Shown here: piece after piece, positions 14,421-22,079 of the stretch
Numbering within the stretch: the first letter of the stretch is position 1
Layout of the letters: each line of letters begins with the position of its first letter
NCBI RefSeq assembly: GCF_000024865.1
Contig: NC_013595.1
Location: 496,001-560,000, forward strand
DNA length: 64,000 nucleotides
Origin: Streptosporangium roseum DSM 43021
GTDB taxonomy: Bacteria; Actinomycetota; Actinomycetes; Streptosporangiales; Streptosporangiaceae
Direction of reading: 5' to 3'
Notes under the pieces: generated by a model
Told to the model about the DNA's origin: nothing
Databases searched by the model: none
Seen by the model: only the letters and a program-made list of their open reading frames with translations
Position numbers and translations under genes: made by a program

Positions 14421-15536
14421 CTACTGGAGAATCAGGTGGACGTCGCCGAATTCGTGCCAGAGATAACCCTCCCCGAGCGCCTCCGCGTAGGACCGGGAGA
14501 GCAACTCGCCGCCGGCGATCGCGGACAGCATCGGCAGGTGGCTGGAGCGCGGCCCGTGCAGGCCGGTGATCAGGCCGTTCACCGCCCTCACCCCGGCCGA
14601 GGGGGTCACCAGGTGGGAGGTCCAGCCCCGCGCGGCCCGGACACGGCCGCAGGCCAGAGCGGCCGTCTCCAGCGCCCGCACCACGGTCGTGCCCACCGCG
14701 ATCACCCGGCCTCCGGACTCACGGGTGAGCTCGGCCTGCCGCGCGGTCGCCTCGGAGACCTCGAACCACTCCGGGCAGGGCGGCTCGTCCGTCGACGGCG
14801 AGGTCACCCCGGTGTGCAGGGTGATCGGCGCGACGCCGATCCCGCGTGAGACCAGCCCGGTCACCAGCTCCGCGGTGAACGGCCGTCCGGCGCTGGGCAT
14901 CTCCGCGCTGCCGGGCCGGATCCCGAACACGGTCTGGTAGTCCTCCAGCGGCCAGTCCCGCTCCACGTAGGAGTAGCGGATCGGCACGCCGTACCGGCGC
15001 AGGTAGGCGGGGACCTCGCGGTCCAGCCGGGCCCGCCACAGGCGCGGGGTCTCCCGGTCCAGCAGGCGCAGCGTGGCCCCGCCGGGCAGCGGCAGCCATT
15101 CTCCGGCCGCGCCGCCCGGGTAGGGCTCGCTGGCCATCTCCGTGCCCGCCGCCGGGGCCGTCCCCGGCCTCCGCCGGTCCCGCGCGTCCTGCCCGGCGCC
15201 CCCGCCGCCGGGCCCGGACCGCCGCTCCATCCGGCGGCGCAGCTCCACCAGCCAGGTGCCGTCCTCGCGCTCGGTGGAGAAGTGCACCGCGAGCCGGTCG
15301 AGCCGGACCGCGGCCGGAAGGGTGGCGGAGTTGTTGACCACCAGCAGGTCGCCGGGGTGGAGCAGGCCGGGCAGCTCGGCGAACCCGTGGTGGGTGATCT
15401 CCCCGGTGGCGCCGTGCGAGACCAGGAGCCGCACCCCGTCACGGGTCAGCCCCCGCGCCTCCGGCGGCTCGTGCGCCTCCAGGTCGTGCGGGAGCACGAA
15501 ACCCGGCGCCATGGCGTCCGTCACGGGCGTGCTCAC
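14421..15536 (-). CDS. QueA-like S-adenosylmethionine:tRNA ribosyltransferase-isomerase homologue
   Basis: A 371-residue QueA-family protein. Recognisable blocks are LLVVNNSATLPAAVRL near residue 65, PIRYSYVERDWPLEDYQTVF near 185, SAGRPFT, ITLHTGVTSP, VIAVGTTVVRALE and the end YLWHEFGDVHLIL. True QueA adds the epoxycyclopentane precursor of queuosine to tRNA. No other queuosine gene is present in this window, and a glycine/arginine-rich insertion occurs near residues 100-145, so it may act on another substrate. It is preceded on the same strand by a collapsed SDR gene. Family membership is firm; the reaction is uncertain. Confidence 0.8.
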   Translation of the reverse strand: MSTPVTDAMAPGFVLPHDLEAHEPPEARGLTRDGVRLLVSHGATGEITHHGFAELPGLLHPGDLLVVNNSATLPAAVRLDRLAVHFSTEREDGTWLVELRRRMERRSGPGGGGAGQDARDRRRPGTAPAAGTEMASEPYPGGAAGEWLPLPGGATLRLLDRETPRLWRARLDREVPAYLRRYGVPIRYSYVERDWPLEDYQTVFGIRPGSAEMPSAGRPFTAELVTGLVSRGIGVAPITLHTGVTSPSTDEPPCPEWFEVSEATARQAELTRESGGRVIAVGTTVVRALETAALACGRVRAARGWTSHLVTPSAGVRAVNGLITGLHGPRSSHLPMLSAIAGGELLSRSYAEALGEGYLWHEFGDVHLILQ

Positions 15537-15600
15537 GAGACCTCCTCCGCCCGCCTCGCCCGCCGCCCGCCGCGCCCGTCCGCCCGCTCGCCTCGCGCGC

Positions 15601-15736
15601 TCACGGGTGGCTCACCCGGCCGCTCGCCGGACGTTCCCCGATCAGCCGCCGCAGGGTGGGCACGACCGTCTCCGGCCCCGGAACGGGCCAGGCCGAATCC
15701 GCGGGAGGCGCCGGCGATGAGTGCGGTCTTCGTCAT
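15601..15736 (-). pseudogene. short-chain dehydrogenase remnant with a large internal deletion
   Basis: The frame opens at ATG 15736 with MTKTALIAGASRGFGLA, a classical SDR nucleotide-binding N-terminus (GASRGFG). It then shifts directly into a segment whose other frame reads WPVPGPETVVPTLRRLIGER, then PASGRVSHP and a stop at 15601-15603, which looks like an SDR C-terminus. About 200 middle residues are missing. It is best read as a deleted SDR gene that once stood upstream of the QueA-like gene. The rest of the 323-base gap (15537-15859) holds no gene; its right end is the divergent promoter zone of the kinase. Confidence 0.65.
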
Positions 15737-15859
15737 GTCCCCGACGGTAGGAACCGGACGTCTCGCGCGCATCGGCCGCAGGACCGGGCCACGCCTGGGC
15801 TGATGGACCTAGGACCCCGGCCCGACGCCGCGGTGGGCGGCGGCGCCTAGAGTTTTCCC

Positions 15860-16981
15860 GTGACCGAAGACCGGGACGCCGTCCTGCAGGCGGTGAGCTC
15901 CGCTGTTCTCGCGGTGACCAGGCACCTCTCGGTCCGGGAGGTGCTCCAGGTCATCGTGCGCTCGGCGCAGCAGCTGCTGGACGCACGCTACGCCGCGCTC
16001 GGCGTGCCCGACGACCAGGGGGCGTTCGCCGAGTTCGTCGCCGAGGGCATCTCCGACGAGGAGTGGGACGCGATCGGGCCGATGCCCCGCCAGCACGGCA
16101 TGCTCGGTGCGATGCTGCGCGATGGCGCGCCGGTCCGGCTGCCCGACATCCGCAGGGACCCGAGGTTCGAATACTGGCCGCGCGCCCATCCGGTGCTCAA
16201 GGACTTCCTCGGGGTGCCGATCCGCGACGGCGACCAGGTGCTCGGCATCGTCTTCCTGTCCAACAAGCGGGCTCCCGGCGGCTTCACCGAGGCCGACCAG
16301 CGGCTGCTGACCATGTTCGCCGCGCACGCCGCGATCGCGCTCACCAACGCCCGCCTCTACGAGCGAGGCCGGGAGCTGGCACTGGTGGAGGAGCGCACCC
16401 GGATGGCCCGGGAGCTGCACGACGCGGTGACCCAGAAGCTGTTCTCGCTGCGGCTCACCACCCAGGCGGCGGCCTCGCTGGTGACCCGCGACCCCGCGCG
16501 GGCGCTGGAGGAGCTGGAACGGGTGGAACGGCTGGCGGGGGAGGCGCTCGCCGAACTCCGCGCGGTGATCGTCGAGCTCCGTCCGGCCGAGCTCGACCGC
16601 CACGGCCTGGCCGAGACGCTCCGCAAGCACGTGCGCCTGCTGGACCGGCTGCACCCGGCGTCGTTCACGTTCGACGAGGCGCCGGTGTGCTCCCTCGAAC
16701 CGGCGACCGAGGTGGCGGTCCTGCGGGTGGCCCAGGAGGCGCTGCACAACGCCTCCCGGCACTCGGCGGCGCGGGCCGTCGGCGTGCGGCTGGGCTGCGA
16801 GGCGGGCCGTGTGATCCTGGAGGTGCGCGACGACGGGGCGGGGTTCGACGTGGCCGCCGCCGCCGGGCGAGGGCTGGGTATCGCGTCGATGGAGGACAGG
16901 GCGCAGGCCCTGGGCGGGAGCGTGCGCGTGACGTCGGAGCCCGGTCACGGGACCCTGGTGCGGATGGAGGTGCCGGTGTGA
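15860..16981 (+). CDS. GAF-domain sensor histidine kinase (HisKA_3 type)
   Basis: A 373-residue soluble kinase with no membrane segment. A GAF domain spans about residues 22-165 (VLKDFLGVPIRDGDQVLG, GGFTEADQRLLTMFAAHAAI). The dimerisation/phosphoacceptor segment RMARELHDAVTQKLFS has the likely phosphorylated His187. The ATPase domain shows QEALHNASRHS and DDGAGFD followed by GLGIASMEDRA. The ligand sensed by the GAF domain is unknown. The GTG start at 15860 is the only sensible one. Its stop overlaps the response regulator start as GTGA, so the two form a coupled two-component pair. Confidence 0.92.
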   Translation: MTEDRDAVLQAVSSAVLAVTRHLSVREVLQVIVRSAQQLLDARYAALGVPDDQGAFAEFVAEGISDEEWDAIGPMPRQHGMLGAMLRDGAPVRLPDIRRDPRFEYWPRAHPVLKDFLGVPIRDGDQVLGIVFLSNKRAPGGFTEADQRLLTMFAAHAAIALTNARLYERGRELALVEERTRMARELHDAVTQKLFSLRLTTQAAASLVTRDPARALEELERVERLAGEALAELRAVIVELRPAELDRHGLAETLRKHVRLLDRLHPASFTFDEAPVCSLEPATEVAVLRVAQEALHNASRHSAARAVGVRLGCEAGRVILEVRDDGAGFDVAAAAGRGLGIASMEDRAQALGGSVRVTSEPGHGTLVRMEVPV

Positions 16982-17616
16982 TCCGCGTGCTGATCGTCGA
17001 CGACCACCCGGTCGTCCGGCAGGGACTGCGTACCTTCCTGGGCCTGCAGGACGACCTCGACGTGGTGGGGGAGGCGGCCGACGGCGCCGAGGCGGTCGCC
17101 CTGGTGGAGTCCCTCGCCCCCGACGTGCTGCTGCTCGACCTGAAGATGCCGGTCCTCGACGGTCTCGGCACGCTCGTCCGGCTGGCGGAGCACGGGCTCT
17201 CCCCGCGTGTGCTGGTGCTGACCTCGGTCGGCGACCGGGAGGACGTCGCCCCGGCGATGCGGGCCGGCGCGTCCGGCTTCCTCTACAAGGACGTCGACCC
17301 CGCCGCGCTCGTCCAGGCCATCCGCGCCGTCCACGGCGGGCAGGTGCTGCTGGCCCCCGAGGCCGCCGAGGCGATGCTGTCCGTCCCCGCCCCCGCCCCC
17401 GCGCCGGCGGAGGGCAGATACGTGGCGCCGCTGACCGACCGGGAGCGTGAGGTGCTCACGCTGATCGCCTCGGGCCGGTCCAACCGTGAGATCGCCCGGG
17501 AGCTGGCGGTGGCGGAGAAGACCGTGAAGACCCATGTCTCCAACGTGCTGATGAAGCTGGGCGTGCAGGACAGGACCCAGGCCGCCCTCTACGCGGTACG
17601 GAACGGCCTGGCCTGA
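16978..17616 (+). CDS. LuxR/NarL-family response regulator, partner of the GAF kinase
   Basis: A 212-residue regulator. The receiver domain has LIVDDHPVVRQG at the start, phosphoacceptor Asp54 in LLLDLKMPVLDG and Lys104 in FLYKDV. A short proline/alanine linker (PAPAPAPA) leads to a LuxR helix-turn-helix (LTDREREVLTLIASGRSN, then AEKTVKTHVSNVLMKLGV). The GTG start overlaps the kinase stop by four bases, which supports a cognate pair. Target genes are not evident from the sequence. Confidence 0.93.
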   Translation: MIRVLIVDDHPVVRQGLRTFLGLQDDLDVVGEAADGAEAVALVESLAPDVLLLDLKMPVLDGLGTLVRLAEHGLSPRVLVLTSVGDREDVAPAMRAGASGFLYKDVDPAALVQAIRAVHGGQVLLAPEAAEAMLSVPAPAPAPAEGRYVAPLTDREREVLTLIASGRSNREIARELAVAEKTVKTHVSNVLMKLGVQDRTQAALYAVRNGLA

Positions 17617-17710
17617 CCCCGCCGCCGGCGGGCTCCGCCGTGCCCGGACGCGCCGGGGGGAAGGCATCTCACACAGCGGGTCCGCCGCGCCCGGTCCGCC
17701 GGGACGGCGG

Positions 17711-18430
17711 CTAGACGAGCTCGGTGATGGCGTGGTGGGCGGCCACGCGTGCCCGCCGTACCGCGCGGTCGAGATCGCGCAGGGCGTTGCCCCGGGTGAC
17801 GATCTGGCCGGAGGTGAGCCCCCGGTCGTCGGCGACCTGGAGTACTGCGGCGAGCCGGGCGGCGAGGGCGGCGACCCGGTGGGCGCGGGCCGGGTAGCCG
17901 GGGGCCAGGCCGTCGTCGACGCTCTCCACCCGCCGATGCCCCTGGGCCGGGCCCTCGACGCCGAGCAGGGCGTCGGTGGCCGTGCGCATCGCGAGCGTCA
18001 GGGTGTGCTCGGCCTCGGAGAGGGAGGGGATGTCGGGGACGTTGGCACTGGCCTCCAGTACGCTCCAGCGCACCCCGGCGTACGATGACCCGCGGCGGTC
18101 CTGCATGGGGACCAGGCCGAGGCATCTGCCGGGAAGCACGGCTATCGCCGCCTGTCCGGCCTCGATGGCCGCGGAGTTGAAGGGGGGCGGTCCGGTGAGT
18201 CCGAGCGGGTCGCCGGCGACGGGCAGGGCCAGGCGCAGGGATTTCATGCCTTCGACCCGCAGGTCGGCGAGGAAGGCACGGAGGAGAAGGTCGCCGTTCT
18301 CTCCGGCGACGAGTTGGGGGCCGGCCTGTCGCTCCACCCGGTCGGCGGCCTCGTCGAGGCCGACCTGCCCGGTGAGCCAGGCGTTGCCCCAGCAGACCAA
18401 GGTGGCCGAGATCTGTGAATCAGGGTGCAC
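17711..18430 (-). CDS. conserved actinobacterial protein of unknown function
   Basis: A 239-residue soluble, alanine-rich protein starting VHPDSQISATLVCWGNAWL. I do not recognise a domain. Visible features are an N-terminal helical part, a central LRLALPVAGDPLGL segment near residue 80, FNSAAIEAGQAAIAVLP near 100, and a helical C-terminus. GTG 18430 was chosen because upstream start codons lie in the spacer shared with the divergent ABC gene. It is divergent from that ATPase with a 66-base gap, so they may share a control region. The composition and codon use look like those of a real gene. Confidence 0.7.
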   Translation of the reverse strand: MHPDSQISATLVCWGNAWLTGQVGLDEAADRVERQAGPQLVAGENGDLLLRAFLADLRVEGMKSLRLALPVAGDPLGLTGPPPFNSAAIEAGQAAIAVLPGRCLGLVPMQDRRGSSYAGVRWSVLEASANVPDIPSLSEAEHTLTLAMRTATDALLGVEGPAQGHRRVESVDDGLAPGYPARAHRVAALAARLAAVLQVADDRGLTSGQIVTRGNALRDLDRAVRRARVAAHHAITELV

Positions 18431-18496
18431 CGATCCACGATATGCGCTTGTCCTGCAATAGGTTTTGTTCGAGCGATTCACGAGGAGGCGTAAGGG

Positions 18497-19291
18497 ATGG
18501 GCGGTCAGGTGCTTCGGCTACAGGACGTCACCGTCCGCAGAGACGGGGCGGCCCTGCTGCGGGACATCGACTGGACCGTTCACGAGGACGAGCGGTGGGT
18601 CGTCATCGGTCCCAACGGCGCGGGGAAGACGACGCTGTTGCAGGTCGTCGGGGCGATGCTGTTCCCCACCGAGGGCATCGTGGAGATCCTGGGCGAGCGG
18701 CTCGGTCAGAGTGACGTGTTCGACCTGCGGCCCCGGATCGGGCTCGCGAGCGCCGCGCTCGCCGAGAAGGTGCCGCCGGAGGAGAAGGTCATCGACCTGG
18801 TGCTCACCGCCTCCTACGCGATCCTCGGACGCTGGACGGAGGAGTACGACTCCAACGACGTCACCCGTGCCGTCGAGCTGATCGACCAGCTCGGCTGCGC
18901 CCATCTGATCCGGCGCCGGTTCAACACGCTGTCGGAGGGCGAGCGCAAGCGGGTGCAGATCGCGCGGGCGCTCATGCCGGACCCCGAGCTGCTGCTGCTG
19001 GACGAGCCCGCCGCCGGACTGGACCTGGGCGGCAGGGAGGACCTGGTCCGCCGCCTGGCGACGTTCGCGCACGACCCGAAGGCGCCGACCATGGTGCTGG
19101 TCACCCATCACGTGGAGGAGGTGCCCAGCGGGTTCACCCACGCGCTGCTGCTCCGGCACGGCTCGGTGGTCGCCCAGGGCCCGATCGACCAGGTGATGAC
19201 CGCCGAAAACCTGTCCCGGACCTTCAGCGTCCCGCTCAACCTGGAGCGCGGGCTCGACGGCCGCTGGTATGCCCGGGCGCATCATTTCTGA
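18497..19291 (+). CDS. ABC transporter-type ATPase without adjacent permease
   Basis: A 264-residue ATP-binding cassette protein. Walker A is GPNGAGKTT (residues 38-46), the signature LSEGERKRVQ, Walker B LLLLDEPAAGLDLG, and the H-loop LVTHHVEEVP. No transmembrane partner lies next to it. The following gene is a TauE/SafE permease, which is not an ABC component. It resembles ModF-like lone cassettes, so the role could be regulatory or it may pair with a distant permease. A hairpin (19300-19328) ends the unit. Confidence 0.87.
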   Translation: MGGQVLRLQDVTVRRDGAALLRDIDWTVHEDERWVVIGPNGAGKTTLLQVVGAMLFPTEGIVEILGERLGQSDVFDLRPRIGLASAALAEKVPPEEKVIDLVLTASYAILGRWTEEYDSNDVTRAVELIDQLGCAHLIRRRFNTLSEGERKRVQIARALMPDPELLLLDEPAAGLDLGGREDLVRRLATFAHDPKAPTMVLVTHHVEEVPSGFTHALLLRHGSVVAQGPIDQVMTAENLSRTFSVPLNLERGLDGRWYARAHHF

Positions 19292-19299
19292 GACCCGCT

Positions 19300-19328
19300 C
19301 CGGCCGCCGCCCGAAGGCCGGCGGCCGG
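19300..19328 (+). terminator. terminator of the ABC ATPase gene
   Basis: CCGGCCGCCG (19300-19309) pairs perfectly with CGGCGGCCGG (19319-19328) across a nine-base loop, starting nine bases after the stop codon. Confidence 0.65.
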
Positions 19329-19458
19329 TGGCGGGGAGGTCTGCCCGGTGCCGGGGACACCCCCGCCGCCGGTCATGGAGCGTCCCCCTCCTAGCATCCG
19401 GTGAGTGCCGCGCACCGTTCATGGGCGCGAGCCGTACGAGCCAGGCAGGGGTAGCCAG

Positions 19459-20214
19459 ATGACGCCATGGGAAGCGATCGCGATCCTCGCGGCCGGGATA
19501 GGGGCCGGGGGCATCAACGCCGTCGTCGGGTCGGGGTCGCTGATCACGTTCCCGACGATGGTGGCGGTGGGGCTGCCGCCGATCGTCGCCAACGTGTCCA
19601 ACAACATCGGGCTGGTGCCGGGGTCGCTGACCGGCGCGCTCGGCTACCGCGCCGAGCTGGCGGGGCAGCGTGAGCGGCTGATCCGGCTGGGCGCCGCCTC
19701 GATCGCGGGCTCCCTCATCGGTGGGGTGCTGCTGCTCTTCCTGCCCGCCGACACCTTCAACGTGGTCGTGCCGATCCTGATCGGCCTGGCGTGCGTGCTG
19801 GTGGTGGTCCAGCCCAGGCTCAACAGGTGGCTGAGCGCCCGGCGGGAGGATCCCCACCCGCACGGCGGGCCGTGGCTGTGGATCGGGGTTCTCGCCGCCG
19901 GGATCTACGGGGGCTATTTCGGCGCGGCCCAGGGGGTCCTGCTCATCGGGCTGCTGGGCAGTTTCCTCGACGACGACCTGCAGCGGGTCAATGCCGCCAA
20001 GAACGTGCTCTCGCTGCTGGTCAACGCGACCGCCGCGGTCCTGTTCGTCATCGTCGCCGAGGTGGACTGGCGGGCGGTGGCGCTGGTCGCGGCGGGGGCC
20101 ACGATCGGCGGTTTCCTCGGCGCGAAGGTCGGCCGGAAGCTGCCGGCGCCCATTCTGCGCGGCTTCATTGTCTGTATCGGAATTCTGGCGATAATCAAAC
20201 TGGTGTACGGATAA
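19459..20214 (+). CDS. sulfite exporter TauE/SafE-family permease
   Basis: A 251-residue polytopic membrane protein with seven or eight hydrophobic segments. It starts MTPWEAIAILAAGIGAGGIN with the family block INAVVGSGSLITFPTMVAVG, and the second half repeats the theme with GGYFGAAQGVLLIGLLG followed by NAAKNVLSLLVN. These proteins export sulfite, sulfonates or other organic anions; the substrate is unknown. ATG at 19459 fits the first transmembrane segment; an upstream in-frame ATG would add a charged, unconserved leader. It is followed 29 bases later by a 75-residue protein gene. Confidence 0.88.
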   Translation: MTPWEAIAILAAGIGAGGINAVVGSGSLITFPTMVAVGLPPIVANVSNNIGLVPGSLTGALGYRAELAGQRERLIRLGAASIAGSLIGGVLLLFLPADTFNVVVPILIGLACVLVVVQPRLNRWLSARREDPHPHGGPWLWIGVLAAGIYGGYFGAAQGVLLIGLLGSFLDDDLQRVNAAKNVLSLLVNATAAVLFVIVAEVDWRAVALVAAGATIGGFLGAKVGRKLPAPILRGFIVCIGILAIIKLVYG

Positions 20215-20243
20215 ATTCAGCGGCTTTTGGGCATAAAGCAGAC

Positions 20244-20471
20244 ATGAAAGGCGACAAGGTAGAGATCGTCATCGACGCGGGCGACAGCTCGCGTACCTAC
20301 GAAGTCGTCGCCACCAAGGCGGGCCGCCGGGTCGAGGTGTCCAACCGCCGAGGTGGCGTGGTCGAGGTGAGCGAGGTCACCCGTAGTGGTACGGCCGTGC
20401 GCACCGCCCGGTTCATGTCCAGCCGGATCCTGGCGCTGGTCGAGCACCCGGCCGACGGCAAGCCCGACTAG
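20244..20471 (+). CDS. small basic protein of unknown function (75 aa)
   Basis: A 75-residue open frame starting MKGDKVEIVIDAGDSSRTYE and predicted to be mostly beta-strand, with no membrane segment or cysteines. No family was recognised. Its stop TAG shares the palindrome CTAG (20468-20471) with the stop codon of the convergent Rieske gene, so the two genes abut exactly. Codon use is typical of the window. Confidence 0.6.
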   Translation: MKGDKVEIVIDAGDSSRTYEVVATKAGRRVEVSNRRGGVVEVSEVTRSGTAVRTARFMSSRILALVEHPADGKPD

Positions 20472-21379
20472 AGCGGGGCGGGCCGCACCTGGAGCACGCC
20501 GTCGCGGCGGATCCGGGTCTCGAAGGACGGCTGCGGGGCGGTGGCGGGGCCGTGCGCGACCGTCCCGTCCGACAGCCGGAAGGTGCTCCCGTGCCAGGGG
20601 CACACCACGCAGGCGGAGCCGTCCTCGGAGACCAGGCGCCCCTGGTGCAGCGGTCCGGCGAGGTGGGAGCAGCCGTCGGCGAGCACGGTGACCCCCTCGC
20701 CGACCCTCAGCACGAACAGGTCGATGTAGCCCAGCCGCCTGGCCACCGGACGCCCGTCCGGCAGGTCCTTGAGCTCGCACAGGTCGTGCCAGCCCAGCGG
20801 GACCAGGTGGGCCACCGACTCGGCGTGGTTGGCCCCGGCGGCTTGCCGGTAGGCCAGGTGACCGCCGAGCTGGCCGCCCAGCCCGGCGGCGCCGAGCGCC
20901 GCGAACGACAGCAGCCGGCCGCGCCGGTCGTCGCCCGCGAGCCGCAGCGCCAGCGAGCCGGCGTAGAGCCCCACCGCGGTCAGGTTGGCGACCGCGTGCA
21001 CGAACCCGACCCGCTGCTGCTCCCGGTGGAGCGACGACCAGTCGGTGATCCCCGCCGCCGCGGCGGGGAGCGCCGTCGCGATCCCGGTGGTGAGCACCGC
21101 CCGCGCCGCACGCGGGTCGGCGTGGGTCAGGTCGAGCACCGCCGTCGCCACCCAGCAGCCGAGGCTGACGGTGACGAGCGGCGGGTGAAGGGGCTTGCCG
21201 GTGGGAACCCCGTGCAGCAGGTCACGCAGCCGCCCCGGGCCGAGCCGCCGGCGTACGGCCTTGGCCACGGCGTGGATCGTCCGGTCCATTCTGGTCGACC
21301 GCTCGATCCGGCCGGTGAGGTCGACCGGGGGTACCAGATGCTTGAAGCTGCGGCGTTTTGTTTTGACGGTTTCCTTCAC
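20468..21379 (-). CDS. Rieske 2Fe-2S protein with N-terminal DUF2231 membrane domain
   Basis: A 303-residue protein combining a DUF2231-like membrane domain (about residues 30-190, four hydrophobic segments, PLHPPLVTVSLGCW at its start) with a C-terminal Rieske domain. The cluster ligands are visible as CSHLAGPLHQG (near residue 235) and CVVCPWHGSTF (near 258). It probably carries electrons at the membrane. GTG 21379 was chosen because AGGGGG lies five bases upstream. It follows the HD-domain gene by 44 bases and the molybdoenzyme gene is further upstream on the same strand, so the three may be one unit. Confidence 0.85.
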   Translation of the reverse strand: MKETVKTKRRSFKHLVPPVDLTGRIERSTRMDRTIHAVAKAVRRRLGPGRLRDLLHGVPTGKPLHPPLVTVSLGCWVATAVLDLTHADPRAARAVLTTGIATALPAAAAGITDWSSLHREQQRVGFVHAVANLTAVGLYAGSLALRLAGDDRRGRLLSFAALGAAGLGGQLGGHLAYRQAAGANHAESVAHLVPLGWHDLCELKDLPDGRPVARRLGYIDLFVLRVGEGVTVLADGCSHLAGPLHQGRLVSEDGSACVVCPWHGSTFRLSDGTVAHGPATAPQPSFETRIRRDGVLQVRPAPL

Positions 21380-21423
21380 AATCGCCCCCTTCTCAACCCA
21401 TAAGGACCTACCCGGGAACAGGG

Positions 21424-22029
21424 TTATGCACGCGCCAAATGCCCCCGGCTGACGGAGAGCTCGATGATCTCGGTGGCGTAGGCCCCCAGCGTCGCCGACC
21501 CCTCCTCGATGATTTTCACCTTCTCCAGCACCTGCCCGGCCGTCACCTTGTAGAGCGACCAGGTGCCGCCCTCGTTGTGGTGGTTGGCCATGATCGGCGC
21601 GATCCTGTCGAGGGCCTTGGCGAACCTGGCCTCGGGGGTCTTGCGTTCCTCGAACTCGTCCCACAGCGCGCGCAGCCGCTTCGCCTGGTCCTCGGGCAGC
21701 AGCCCGAAGATCCGGTCGGCGGCCTTGCGCTCGATGCCGAGCTGGGCCTCGACGGCGTGGGCGTCGTAGATGAACGTGTCTCCGGCGTCGATCTCGACGA
21801 TGTCATGGACGAGCAACATCGCGACGACCTTGTCCAGGTCGGTGCCCGGCGGGGCGTGCTCGGCCAAGACCATCGCCAGCATGCCCACGTACCACGAATG
21901 CTCGGCGTCGTTCTCCCGCCGCGACCCGTCCATCAGGGTGTTGCGGCGGACGATGCGTCTGAGCTTGTCGATCTCCATGGCGAAGGCGAGCTGGGCGTGC
22001 AGGCGGTCCTGTTCTGGAGGGGTGGTCAC
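21424..22029 (-). CDS. HD-domain hydrolase (YfbR/HDDC2-like)
   Basis: A 201-residue metal-dependent phosphohydrolase. The HD motif residues are in RRENDAEHSWYVGML (first His) and LLVHDIVEIDAGDTF (His-Asp pair with following acidic residues). HDDC2/YfbR proteins hydrolyse deoxynucleoside monophosphates, and that is the most likely role here. The GTG start at 22029 gives MTTPPEQDRLHAQLAF. It sits between the molybdoenzyme and Rieske genes on the same strand with gaps of about 50 bases. Confidence 0.83.
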   Translation of the reverse strand: MTTPPEQDRLHAQLAFAMEIDKLRRIVRRNTLMDGSRRENDAEHSWYVGMLAMVLAEHAPPGTDLDKVVAMLLVHDIVEIDAGDTFIYDAHAVEAQLGIERKAADRIFGLLPEDQAKRLRALWDEFEERKTPEARFAKALDRIAPIMANHHNEGGTWSLYKVTAGQVLEKVKIIEEGSATLGAYATEIIELSVSRGHLARA

Positions 22030-22079
22030 CTGGGCAAGCCTAATGCGCGCCGATCCCCCTTTTCCGAACGATCATGTGA

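Noticed and set aside
16151..16175. A GGTTCGAATAC string resembling a tRNA T-loop
   Set aside because: It lies in the GAF domain coding sequence of the histidine kinase and no acceptor stem or anticodon arm surrounds it.
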